Assembly: GCA_965215545.1 (NCBI GenBank) | Contig: OZ244066.1 | Coordinates: forward strand, 1,488,001 to 1,552,000 | Direction: 5' to 3' | DNA: 64,000 nucleotides | Source: MPNP01 sp965215545 | GTDB lineage: Bacteria > Pseudomonadota > Alphaproteobacteria > Rhodobacterales > Rhodobacteraceae | Part shown: positions 37,701-55,596 of the stretch, piece after piece | Layout: each line of letters opens with the position of its first letter | How positions within the stretch are numbered: the first letter of the stretch is position 1 | Translations under genes and position numbers: made by a program | Notes under the pieces: generated by a model | Told to the model about the DNA's origin: nothing | The model's input: only the letters and a program-made list of their open reading frames with translations | Databases searched by the model: none

Positions 37701-37884
37701 CGTCTTTGCGCACAAGATGGTCGTCCTGGGGACGCTGGAGGAGCGAATCGACGCGATGATCGAATCGAAGCAGGCCCTCGCCGAAGCGATCATCGGCACC
37801 GGTGAGGATTGGCTGACCGAGATGGATGATGACGCGTTCCAGGAGCTGATTGCCCTGAATCGTCAAACCATCATGGAGGCCTGA
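34726..37884 (+). CDS. Snf2-family DNA helicase/translocase (HelZ/YwqA-like)
   Basis: This 1052-residue protein has an N-terminal region of about 550 residues (SNF2-associated type, ending in ELSIDGERVSEQEW and FRGEWMEIDPGQM), followed by the two-lobed Snf2 motor. Motor motifs are Walker A ADDMGLGKTVQ (about 594-604), motif Ia LLVAPTSVLSNWRKE, DEAQ box IVDEAQNIKNP (about 700), motif III AVTGTPVENR, motif V LRAGGVGITLT and motif VI QATDRAYRIGQTK (about 978). Such proteins translocate on duplex DNA; cellular roles of this bacterial group (B. subtilis YwqA, mycobacterial HelZ) are poorly defined. A SWIM protein follows after two bases. Its place between secE and nusG is abnormal. Confidence 0.94.
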   Translation: MVEICHGTWSLPVGRDFNNPGRFVLWVETSTACTGKRSRGMHPTSLAGSVEVRDFLQSVLHIPEKVLMAAKVGDVRFAAVLPSKNGRPLPSVEMARRTGDLLPANPSWGQWRLQGVEIGKPLQLLRDLNYALSIGSAGVSAGHDLQFWIRYAQQLRNLVRQHQFLPILRYRQKSIRGKVQHDLSPGWVPAAQQYERGLQTFAAAMPVACTTVDGHDHGTAPVSPEFHDPHGLLQHFSEQQVETLIAETVFPTSLLKPLKDSWLVAALGGDPVDSHARMTAPDTEVWQQWKVWYDRIVGRAQDSGFILGVRLSEAGDNGTSGWRLSFFVSAARDPSLQIDLEEWWGLSAVRKARWLKEFGDRFEHHLLIALGHAARMCPLLWQGMESDQPAGLDIDLGAAYDFLKNDSLVLDSAGFRVVLPSWWTPLGRRRARIRIRASGKSADGAASAESMGFMNLSHLVSYRYELSIDGERVSEQEWQSLVGAKRGLVQFRGEWMEIDPGQMSQMLDLWRQNGTGADDIDIGQLMKDMAESDEDAVEFQLDDVLSTALRGLQNQADVSPADDPQGLQGALRNYQKTGLAWLAMQESLGLSPCLADDMGLGKTVQLLALLLRERQAPPNGPRLKPTLLVAPTSVLSNWRKEVEKFAPQLHCLIHHGADRPRSEVAFRSAIEGADLVVTSFALARRDKDVLRGTAWGRVIVDEAQNIKNPGSAQAKAVCSFQAPHRIAVTGTPVENRLMDLWSLFNFLNPGYLGTMAQFKRAYETPIQHDSDPLRGRQLQRLVQPFILRRLKTDKTIINDLPDKVEQKVFCSLTREQASLYQAVVDDVQEKIREAEAMERRGLILATLMKLKQICNHPAQFLQDGSAFDATRSHKLTRLNAMVEEALAGDDSLLVFTQFTEVGHQLATLLRSRHDCPVHYLHGGTGRGRRERMIESFQDPDAPASAFVLSLRAGGVGITLTRANHVFHFDRWWNPAVEDQATDRAYRIGQTKTVFAHKMVVLGTLEERIDAMIESKQALAEAIIGTGEDWLTEMDDDAFQELIALNRQTIMEA

Positions 37885-37886
37885 GC

Positions 37887-38720
37887 GTGGCCCGGATGAC
37901 CCGCACATGGTGGGGAGAGGCGTTCCTTGCCGTGCTTGAACAGTGCATGGATCCGGGCCGTCTGCGGCGGGGTCGGGCGTACGCCGGACCAAACCGTTTG
38001 CTGAAGTTCTCCGTCAGGGGTGCCCGGGTCTCGGCGGTGATGCGTGGCAACATCAATCCGCATTTTGGAGTCGACAAGGAACCGCGCTACACCGTTTCGG
38101 TCCAGCTCACGACACTGTCGGCCAGCAATTGGCAGACGGTCATCGAGGCCGTCGCCGGCAACGCGGCCTGTCTTTCCCAGTTGCTGATGGATGAAATGCC
38201 GGCATCGATCGACGTGCTCTGTCGCGAATCGGGAACTGGACTGTTGCCGAGGCATGGCAACGAGCTGCAGACGCGGTGCTCATGTCCGGATCGGGTGTCA
38301 CCCTGCAAGCATGTTGCCGGTGTCTACTACAAGATTGCTTCGTTGCTGGACCGTGATCCGCTGCTGCTGTTCCAGCTGCGGGGCATGACATTCGGCCAGC
38401 TGCAGGACGAACTGGCCAAGTCGCCACTGGGTCAGGCCCTGATCGATCAGCGCAGGGATGGTGCAGCGACTCCGGCAAGCCATGACCATCATTACACGCA
38501 GCCGCGGCGGCGGCCCGCAACCGATATCAGTTGCAAGTCCTTCTGGCTGGGCCATGCCCCCCTTCCCGAAATTGATAACGCCCCAGACCCTCCGACAGCG
38601 GCAGTCCTGATCAAGCGAGGCGGCGACCATCCGCCCTTCTGGCACCTGGACAAATCCTTTGTCACTGTCATGGAGGATGTTTGCACACGGGTCGTCAGCA
38701 AGAACAAGCACTCACTGTAG
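37887..38720 (+). CDS. SWIM zinc-finger protein, partner of the Snf2 helicase (YwqB-like)
   Basis: This 277-residue protein carries CSCPDRVSPCKHVAGVYYKI (about 131-150), the CxCxnCxH SWIM zinc motif. The region before it (TWWGEAFLAVLE, GRAYAGPNRLLKFSVRGARV) matches the protein that accompanies Snf2 helicases in Bacillus (YwqB) and mycobacteria. GTG 37887 is chosen because GGAGG lies 6 bases upstream; ATG 37896 would be too far. The C-terminal 100 residues after the finger are not conserved to my eye. It probably binds DNA or the helicase. Confidence 0.9.
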   Translation: MARMTRTWWGEAFLAVLEQCMDPGRLRRGRAYAGPNRLLKFSVRGARVSAVMRGNINPHFGVDKEPRYTVSVQLTTLSASNWQTVIEAVAGNAACLSQLLMDEMPASIDVLCRESGTGLLPRHGNELQTRCSCPDRVSPCKHVAGVYYKIASLLDRDPLLLFQLRGMTFGQLQDELAKSPLGQALIDQRRDGAATPASHDHHYTQPRRRPATDISCKSFWLGHAPLPEIDNAPDPPTAAVLIKRGGDHPPFWHLDKSFVTVMEDVCTRVVSKNKHSL

Positions 38721-38895
38721 GTCGGGTGCCCGCTGCTGTCCTGGCCTGCAACGCAACTGTTTGGGGGCAAGGGGCAGCTGTCATGCCATCAGCCAGGTGA
38801 AAACTGCCGGAAACCAATCTCAATCTCCGGAACGGTCCGGAAGGATGCCGAATGCCATGGCAATCGATGAGTGAATTCCGCCCCCGGACATGTGT

Positions 38896-38924
38896 TTGAC
38901 AGGCATGATCGGTCGCACTAAGGG
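38896..38924 (+). promoter_or_regulatory. Candidate promoter for the displaced nusG operon
   Basis: A perfect TTGACA lies at 38896-38901, with a poor -10 (TAAGGG, 38919-38924) after 17 bases. It lies in a 293-bp gap that holds no gene. A promoter is expected here because the Snf2/SWIM block separates nusG from the secE promoter. Confidence 0.3.
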
Positions 38925-39013
38925 CGGTTGCATCGGACATTCGGTTTGTGTAGAAGCCAACTCCTCGAATTTTGCGGGCGCATGTCGTGTGACATGCGTC
39001 CTCGTTTTGGTGC

Positions 39014-39610
39014 ATGGTAGCAGTGGGTCCTGTCATGATGTCTGTTGAAGCTGTGCCCAAAGAGACGCGCGACGACGAGGGCTTCAAGTGGTACTCGGTG
39101 AGTGTGCTGACGCGGCATGAAAAAACCGTTGCCCAGCAGATTCTCGATGCTGCGGCCCGGGCCAGTCTTGATCATATGTTCCGGCAGATTGTGGTGCCGA
39201 CCGAGACGGTGATCGAGGTCCGGCGCGGCCAGAAGATTCCCCGTGAGCGGATTTTCATGCCGGGCTATATCCTGATCAAGATGCAGCTCAATGATCACAC
39301 CTACAGGCTCGTCAAGGACATCCGGCGGGTTTCCGGGTTTCTCGGTGCCGATGATTACGCTTCACCGCTGCCGGAGAGCGAGGTCGAGGTGATCATCAAC
39401 CGGACCGAGACGGGTCGCACGGCACCGCGGGCCCTGATCAGTTTCGAGGTTGGTGATGCAGTGGCGGTGACCGATGGACCGTTCGAGGGTTGGAATGGCA
39501 TCGTCGACGAGGTCGACAACGAACGACGTCGGGTCGTGATCGGCGTGTCGATCTTTGGACGGATGACCCAGACCGAGTTCAGTTTTGACCAGATCACCAA
39601 GGAAGCATGA
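39014..39610 (+). CDS. nusG: Transcription antitermination/elongation factor NusG
   Basis: This 198-residue NusG has NGN-domain FKWYSVSVLTRHEKTVAQQI, IFMPGYILIKM and VSGFLGADDYASPLPESEV, and C-terminal KOW domain FEVGDAVAVTDGPFEGWNGI. It binds the beta' clamp helices and couples to Rho or ribosomal S10. ATG 39014 gives a seven-residue longer N-terminus than ATG 39035; neither has a good ribosome site. Ribosomal genes follow with short gaps. Confidence 0.95.
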   Translation: MVAVGPVMMSVEAVPKETRDDEGFKWYSVSVLTRHEKTVAQQILDAAARASLDHMFRQIVVPTETVIEVRRGQKIPRERIFMPGYILIKMQLNDHTYRLVKDIRRVSGFLGADDYASPLPESEVEVIINRTETGRTAPRALISFEVGDAVAVTDGPFEGWNGIVDEVDNERRRVVIGVSIFGRMTQTEFSFDQITKEA

Positions 39611-39645
39611 CGGGATCCCGGGGATCCGATTGACGGGAAAGTGCG

Positions 39646-40074
39646 ATGGCGAAGAAGATCGAAGGCACCATCAAGTTGCAGGTTCCGGCCCGGCAGGCCA
39701 AGCCGGCGCCGCCGATTGGCCCGGCGCTTGGCCAGCGTGGGCTGAACATCAGTGAGTTCTGCAAGGTGTTCAATGCCAGGACCGAAGACATGGAGGCCGG
39801 GATTCCCCTGCCGACAGTCGTGACATTCTATGCCGACAAGTCCTTCACCCTCGAGATCAAGACAGCGCCGGCATCGTTTTACCTGCGCCGGGCGGCGGGA
39901 CTGGAGAAGGGGGCCGGGGAACCGGGTCGGGAGGTGGTCGGTTCGGTCACGAGAAGCCAGGTGCGCGAGATCGCCGAGATGAAAATGGTCGATCTCAATA
40001 CAGGCGATGTGAATGCCGCCATGAACATCGTGCTGGGTTCGGCGCGGTCGATGGGTATCGAAGTCAAGGGATAG
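39646..40074 (+). CDS. rplK: 50S ribosomal protein L11
   Basis: This 142-residue protein binds the GTPase-associated centre of 23S rRNA. The Pro-rich start KLQVPARQAKPAPPIGPALG, with GLNISEFCKVFNA and C-terminal TRSQVREIAEMKM, is diagnostic. It lies 35 bp after nusG and 5 bp before rplA, the standard order. Confidence 0.97.
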   Translation: MAKKIEGTIKLQVPARQAKPAPPIGPALGQRGLNISEFCKVFNARTEDMEAGIPLPTVVTFYADKSFTLEIKTAPASFYLRRAAGLEKGAGEPGREVVGSVTRSQVREIAEMKMVDLNTGDVNAAMNIVLGSARSMGIEVKG

Positions 40075-40079
40075 GGCCG

Positions 40080-40778
40080 ATGGCACGCAGTGGAAAACGC
40101 ATGAGGGCGGCCAGCGCCAGGATGGCCACCGAGGAACCGGTGACCGTTGAACAGGCCATCAGCCTGATCAAGGAGAACGCTTCGGCGAAATTTGACGAGA
40201 CGGTTGATATCGCCATGCGGCTGGGCATTGATCCCCGCCATGCCGACCAGATGGTGCGGGGGACGGTCAAACTGCCGAATGGAACCGGGCGGACCGTGCG
40301 CGTGGCGGTCTTTGCCCGCGGCGACAAGGCTGAAGAGGCAAAGGCGGCCGGGGCCGATATCGTGGGTGCCGAGGATCTCATGGCCACAGTGCAGGGCGGG
40401 ACAATCGAGTTTGACCGCTGCATCGCCACGCCGGACATGATGCCGATCGTCGGTCGGCTGGGCAAGATCCTGGGCCCGCGGGGACTCATGCCCAACCCCA
40501 AGGTGGGCACCGTGACCCCCGATGTGGCTGAAGCCATCGCGGCCGCCAAGGGTGGTGAGGTCGAGTTTCGGGCCGAGAAGGCCGGGGTCGTCCATGCCGG
40601 CATCGGCAAGGTGTCATTCGAGATGGACATGCTGGTCGAGAATGTCAGGAGTTTTGTCGGTGCGATCAATCGTGCCAAGCCGGAGGGAGCCAAGGGGAAG
40701 TACCTGAACGGGGTTTCGCTGAGCTCCACCATGGGACCGGGGGTTCCGGTCGATATTGCCTCGCTGACGCGCAGTTGA
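40080..40778 (+). CDS. rplA: 50S ribosomal protein L1
   Basis: This 232-residue L1-stalk protein and probable translational repressor of its own operon has KFDETVDIAMRLGIDPRHAD, RGTVKLPNGTGRTVRVAVF, ILGPRGLMPNPKVGTVTPDV and the C-terminal LSSTMGPGVPVD. It is directly behind rplK. Confidence 0.97.
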   Translation: MARSGKRMRAASARMATEEPVTVEQAISLIKENASAKFDETVDIAMRLGIDPRHADQMVRGTVKLPNGTGRTVRVAVFARGDKAEEAKAAGADIVGAEDLMATVQGGTIEFDRCIATPDMMPIVGRLGKILGPRGLMPNPKVGTVTPDVAEAIAAAKGGEVEFRAEKAGVVHAGIGKVSFEMDMLVENVRSFVGAINRAKPEGAKGKYLNGVSLSSTMGPGVPVDIASLTRS

Positions 40779-41046
40779 TCGGGGCAGTGATGGCTGAGGG
40801 ATTTACCGGCCTGTGGCCGGTAATGGACGGGCGGCCCTCGGGGACGTCCATTCTGTCTGAGACGGTGGGTGACGGCGGCTTGCGGGCCGAAGTGGAAATC
40901 CTGCCTGAGAGGGGACAATGGCCTTGCTTCGAATGGCTGCCATTCGATGAGGACTGTTCGATCCGTGCGTCGAGGACTTGTGTTGCCGGGTTCTGTGACC
41001 CGGTTGTGTTGAAGCGGAGAGGACAGCCTCTCCATTCGTTTGGAGC
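40779..41046 (+). promoter_or_regulatory. Probable L10 leader of the rplJL-rpoBC operon
   Basis: This 268-bp untranslated region holds three hairpins: TTACCGGCC/GGCCGGTAA (40803-40823), CCGGGT/ACCCGG (40986-41003) and GGAGAGG/CCTCTCC (41016-41033). The last lies just before the TTGGAGC ribosome site of rplJ. In bacteria the L10-L12 complex binds such a leader and represses rplJL. Position and structure fit; the exact binding motif was not verified. Confidence 0.6.
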
Positions 41047-41565
41047 ATGAACGTGGACAGGGCACGCAAGGAACAGATTGTCTCTGAGCTGGGCCAGATT
41101 TTCGAGACGGCCGGTGTGGTTGTCGTTGCCAAATACAGCGGCATGACCGTTGAAAACATGGAGGAATTCCGGAACCAGATGCGCGAGGCCGGTGGTTTCG
41201 TGCGGGTGGCCAAGAACCGCCTCGCTCGCCTTGCACTCAAGGAATCCCGTTACGAGGATCTGTCAGACCTGATGCGAGGGATGACTGTCCTGGCCTATTC
41301 GGAAGACCCCGTGACCGCAGCGAAGGTGGCTGATGCCTATGCCAGGAAGAACACGAAACTGGAGCTCGTGGGCGGGTCCATCGATGGATCGGGTCTCGAT
41401 GCTGCGGGTGTCAGGCAGATCGCCAGACTGCCATCCCGGGAGGAGTTGATCGCCGCACTGGTCGGTTGCATCCTGGCCCCGGCAGCTGGTCTGGCGGGCG
41501 CAGTTGGTGCCCCGGCATCCAGCGTTGCCGCCATCCTTGAGTCGATCGAGGCAAAGGCGGCCTGA
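41047..41565 (+). CDS. rplJ: 50S ribosomal protein L10
   Basis: This 172-residue stalk base binds 23S rRNA and carries L7/L12 dimers on its C-terminal helix. Typical parts are ARKEQIVSELGQIFETAGVV, KYSGMTVENMEEFRNQMREA and VRVAKNRLARLAL. The Ala-rich end (GAVGAPASSVAAILESIEAK) is the L12-binding side. It is expected to regulate through the leader upstream. Confidence 0.96.
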   Translation: MNVDRARKEQIVSELGQIFETAGVVVVAKYSGMTVENMEEFRNQMREAGGFVRVAKNRLARLALKESRYEDLSDLMRGMTVLAYSEDPVTAAKVADAYARKNTKLELVGGSIDGSGLDAAGVRQIARLPSREELIAALVGCILAPAAGLAGAVGAPASSVAAILESIEAKAA

Positions 41566-41621
41566 CCGGCAGACAATCTGACCGGAGCAATCCCTGTCAC
41601 AGCAAGTGGAGTAAGAGTACA

Positions 41622-42005
<384 letters not shown>

Positions 42006-42014
42006 CCGGCCACC

Positions 42015-42142
42015 CGCACCATGGCAGGTGCGCGGTTGATGGCAAGTCACGCCGTGGCGGCAGGGAGATCCATCCCTTCCCGCCCGGGTCACAGCCAGTC
42101 ACGCCGAGGCTGAATGGCAGGCCGCCGCCCGGCGGACCTGCC
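42015..42142 (+). promoter_or_regulatory. rplL-rpoB intergenic hairpins (possible attenuator or processing site)
   Basis: CGCACC/GGTGCG (42015-42032) and a long stem GGCAGGCCGCC...GGCGG-A-CCTGCC (42116-42142, about 11-12 bp with one bulge) lie in the 197-bp gap. In E. coli this gap contains an attenuator and an RNase III site that set the L12:RNAP ratio. A similar role is inferred. No T tract is present. Confidence 0.45.
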
Positions 42143-42202
42143 CAGGGGAGTTGACTCCCGCCACCGGGCCAGGTCACCGGTCGGGGGATCCGTATTGGGA
42201 AG

Positions 42203-52193
<9,991 letters not shown>

Positions 52194-52505
52194 GGGCCGG
52201 GTTGCAACGACGGCTGGTCTATCCGGTCGTGAACCGTGACGAGGATGTCATTGTGATGAAGATGTCATCGGGGCAGGATTTTTTTTGCCGGCCCCTGCGT
52301 TTCGCTGTTGACACCGGGGCGCAGTCTGCTACAGCGACGCCTCCCGCCCTGATCTGGGCGGGCAGCGAATTGTAATCTGCCTGACGGTCCTTGTCTCGGA
52401 CGTGTTCCGCGGCACGGGGCCGTGTTTCGCGAATTGCTGATTGAATTGCCCCGTCTGTCCAACGATGGGGTTTGTTTTGAGGGTTGGGGGTGAGACGGAG
52501 AGCCA
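52194..52505 (+). promoter_or_regulatory. rpoC-rpsL intergenic region with candidate str-operon promoter
   Basis: A perfect TTGACA lies at 52308-52313 with TACAGC (52330-52335) after 16 bases, about 170 bp before rpsL. Further upstream GGGGC/GCCCC flanks a T8 run (52270-52295), too irregular to call a terminator. No gene is seen in these 312 bases. Confidence 0.45.
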
Positions 52506-52877
52506 ATGCCGACGATCCAACAATTGATCCGCAAGCCGCGCCGGCCCAAGATCCGTCGCTCGAAGTCCGTGCATCTGTTGCGCTGTCCCCAGCGCCGCGG
52601 TGTCTGCACGCGCGTGTACACCACCACGCCCAAGAAGCCGAATTCGGCCATGCGGAAGGTGGCCAAGGTGCGCCTGACCAGCGGGTACGAGGTGATCTGC
52701 TATATTCCCGGTGAATCGCACAATCTGCAGGAACATTCCGTCGTGCTCATCCGCGGCGGCCGCGTCAAGGACCTGCCCGGGGTCCGCTACCATGTCCTCA
52801 GGGGCGTCCGTGACACGGCCGGTGTCGAGGATCGCCGCCAGCGCCGCTCGAAATACGGCGCCAAAAAACCCAAGTAG
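52506..52877 (+). CDS. rpsL: 30S ribosomal protein S12
   Basis: This 123-residue decoding-centre protein has VYTTTPKKPNSAMRKVAKVR and IRGGRVKDLPGVRYHVLRG. The usual streptomycin-sensitive residues (Lys in TPKKPNS and in GGRVKD) are present, so no classic resistance change is seen. It is first gene of the str operon, 12 bp before rpsG. Confidence 0.97.
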   Translation: MPTIQQLIRKPRRPKIRRSKSVHLLRCPQRRGVCTRVYTTTPKKPNSAMRKVAKVRLTSGYEVICYIPGESHNLQEHSVVLIRGGRVKDLPGVRYHVLRGVRDTAGVEDRRQRRSKYGAKKPK

Positions 52878-52889
52878 GGAACAGAAACG

Positions 52890-53360
52890 ATGCCACGCCG
52901 CCGCCGGGCTGATGTCCGCGAAGTCCTCCCTGACGCCCGTTATGGCGACAAGGTGCTGACCAAGTTCATGAACAACCTCATGAAGGACGGCAAGAAAGCC
53001 GTGGCCGAGGGTATCGTCTACAACGCCCTTGAGCGGATTGAGCGCAAGATCCGTCGGGATCCCATCGAGGCCTTCCACGAGGCCCTCAACAATGTCCGGC
53101 CTTCCGTCGAGGTCCGCTCGCGCAGGGTGGGGGGCTCAACCTACCAGATTCCCATCGAGGTGCGCCCCGAGCGGCGCAATGCCCTGGCGATCCGCTGGTT
53201 GATCGCCGCGGCCCGCAACCGCTCGGAGAACACCATGGAAGAGCGCCTTGCCAACGAGCTGATGGACGCCGTCAACGAGCGCGGGGCGGCTGTCAAGAAG
53301 CGTGAGGACACCCACAAGATGGCCGAGGCCAACCGCGCATTCAGCCATTATCGTTGGTAA
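52890..53360 (+). CDS. rpsG: 30S ribosomal protein S7
   Basis: This 156-residue assembly protein of the 30S head is also the translational repressor of str operons in E. coli. Diagnostic parts are MPRRRRADVREVLPDARYGD, VEVRSRRVGGSTYQIPIEV and KREDTHKMAEANRAFSHYRW. Confidence 0.97.
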   Translation: MPRRRRADVREVLPDARYGDKVLTKFMNNLMKDGKKAVAEGIVYNALERIERKIRRDPIEAFHEALNNVRPSVEVRSRRVGGSTYQIPIEVRPERRNALAIRWLIAAARNRSENTMEERLANELMDAVNERGAAVKKREDTHKMAEANRAFSHYRW

Positions 53361-53385
53361 GTCGGGACCGGTGGGGATTTGAGTC

Positions 53386-55503
53386 ATGGCCAGAAGCTTT
53401 CCACTGTCCCGGTACCGGAACTTCGGCATCATGGCCCATATCGATGCCGGCAAGACCACCACGACCGAACGTGTCCTGTACTACACCGGCAAGTCCCACA
53501 AGATCGGGGAGGTGCACGACGGTGCCGCCACCATGGACTGGATGGAGCAGGAGCAGGAACGCGGGATCACCATCACATCGGCGGCCACCACGACGTTCTG
53601 GACGCGCACTGAGGACGGCATGACCCGCGAGGGTCAGCAATTCCGCTTCAACATCATCGACACCCCGGGACATGTCGACTTCACGATTGAGGTCGAGCGT
53701 TCGCTGGCGGTGCTTGATGGCGCCATCTGCGTCCTGGATGCCAATGCCGGGGTCGAACCGCAGACCGAAACGGTCTGGCGGCAGGCGGATCGCTACGCGG
53801 TGCCGCGCATTGTCCTGGTGAACAAGATGGACAAGGTTGGAGCCGATTTCTTCAATTGTGTCCGGATGATCGAGTCGCGGACCGATTCGAAGGCGGTCCC
53901 GATCCAGATTCCCATCGGCAGTGAGGACTCCTTTGCCGGCATCGTCGATCTCGTGACCATGAAGGAATGGACATGGACCGGTGAGGATCTCGGGGCGAAA
54001 TGGACCATCCAGGACGTCCGGGACTCGCTCCGGGATGAAGCCGAGGCATGGCGCGTCAAACTTGTGGAGGCGGCTGTCGAACTCGATGATGAGGCCACCA
54101 TGCGGTATCTCGAGGGCGAGGAGCCTGACATCGACGCGTTGCGCAGTCTGATTCGCCGGGGTTGCCTGGGTATGGATTTCGTGCCGGTGCTGGCGGGCTC
54201 GGCCTTCAAGAACAAGGGGGTGCAGCCGCTCCTCAATGCCGTGATCGACTTCCTGCCCGGGCCCCTTGATGTGCCACCCTGTACCGGGTTTTCGCCCACG
54301 GACAAGGATGAGGTCCGGAACATCGTCCGTCAGGCCAATGATGACGAGCCGTTCGCCGCCCTGGCCTTCAAGGTCATGAACGACCCCTTTGTCGGCTCGC
54401 TGACCTTTGCCCGCATCTACGCGGGAACGATCGCCAAGGGCGATAGCATGCTCAATTCGACCAAGTCAAAGCGTGAACGGGTCGGGCGCATGATGATGAT
54501 GCACTCCAACAACCGCGAGGAGATCGAGGAGGCCCATGCCGGCGATATCATCGCTCTGGCGGGCCTCAAGTCCACAACCACCGGGGACACGCTCTGCAAC
54601 CAGGGCAAGCCGGTCGTGCTGGAGACCATGACCTTCCCGGATCCGGTGATCGAGATTGCCGTCGAGCCGAAAACCAAGGCCGACCAGGAAAAGATGTCGC
54701 AGGCGCTCGGTCGCCTCGCCGCCGAGGATCCCTCGTTTCGGGTCGAGACCGATCTTGAATCGGGCCAGACCATCATGAAAGGCATGGGCGAGTTGCATCT
54801 CGACATCCTGATTGACCGCATGAAGCGGGAATTCAAGGTGATGGCCAATGTGGGGGCACCCCAGGTGGCCTATCGCGAGACCATCTCGCACGTTGCCGAC
54901 CTCGACTACACCCACAAGAAGCAGACGGGTGGGGCCGGCCAGTTCGCCCGCATGAAACTGGTGATCGAGCCCCAGGAGCTGGGTGCAGGCTTTGCCTTTG
55001 AATCCGAGATCGTGGGTGGCAACATTCCCAAGGAATACATTCCCGGTGTGGAGAAGGGCATCCTGTCGGTCATGGATTCCGGTCCGCTGGCCGGGTTCCC
55101 GGTGATCGATGTCAAGGTCCGACTCATCGATGGGGCCTATCACGAGGTCGACTCCTCGGTGATGGCCTTCGAGATCGCCGCCAAGGCGGCGATGCGCGAG
55201 ATCCTGCGCAAGGCCGGGGCCCGGCTGCTTGAGCCCATGATGTCCGTTGAGGTGGTCACCCCGCTGGACTACACCGGCAATGTCACCGGTGATCTCACCA
55301 AGCGTCGGGGCCAGATCCAGGGCCAGGAATCCCGGGTATCGGTGACGGTCATCACCGCCATGGTGCCCCTGGCCAACATGTTCGGCTACATCAACACCCT
55401 GCGGTCGATGTCATCGGGCCGGGCGAGTTTCACGATGCAGTTCGCGCATTATGATGCCGTCCCCCAGAGCATCTCCGAGGAAATCCAGGCCAAGTACGCC
55501 TAA
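53386..55503 (+). CDS. fusA: Elongation factor G
   Basis: This 705-residue translocation GTPase has P-loop AHIDAGKTTTTERVL, G2 RGITITSAATT, DTPGHVDFT and NKMDKVGA. Domains II-V follow, with GMGELHLDILIDRMKREF and the C-terminal YINTLRSMSSGRASFTMQF. Normal family length. It is the third str gene. Confidence 0.97.
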   Translation: MARSFPLSRYRNFGIMAHIDAGKTTTTERVLYYTGKSHKIGEVHDGAATMDWMEQEQERGITITSAATTTFWTRTEDGMTREGQQFRFNIIDTPGHVDFTIEVERSLAVLDGAICVLDANAGVEPQTETVWRQADRYAVPRIVLVNKMDKVGADFFNCVRMIESRTDSKAVPIQIPIGSEDSFAGIVDLVTMKEWTWTGEDLGAKWTIQDVRDSLRDEAEAWRVKLVEAAVELDDEATMRYLEGEEPDIDALRSLIRRGCLGMDFVPVLAGSAFKNKGVQPLLNAVIDFLPGPLDVPPCTGFSPTDKDEVRNIVRQANDDEPFAALAFKVMNDPFVGSLTFARIYAGTIAKGDSMLNSTKSKRERVGRMMMMHSNNREEIEEAHAGDIIALAGLKSTTTGDTLCNQGKPVVLETMTFPDPVIEIAVEPKTKADQEKMSQALGRLAAEDPSFRVETDLESGQTIMKGMGELHLDILIDRMKREFKVMANVGAPQVAYRETISHVADLDYTHKKQTGGAGQFARMKLVIEPQELGAGFAFESEIVGGNIPKEYIPGVEKGILSVMDSGPLAGFPVIDVKVRLIDGAYHEVDSSVMAFEIAAKAAMREILRKAGARLLEPMMSVEVVTPLDYTGNVTGDLTKRRGQIQGQESRVSVTVITAMVPLANMFGYINTLRSMSSGRASFTMQFAHYDAVPQSISEEIQAKYA

Positions 55504-55596
55504 ACCCGGGACGCATGGCACATCAGGCGACACGCGATCGACATACGGACGTGACAGGATACAGGAACGGGACGAGACAGACAGGGAGCATGACTC

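Noticed and set aside
52265..52300. T8 run with GGGGC/GCCCC flanks after rpoC as an intrinsic terminator
   Set aside because: The T run is inside the loop rather than after the stem and the stem is only five base pairs, so it does not fit the intrinsic-terminator pattern.
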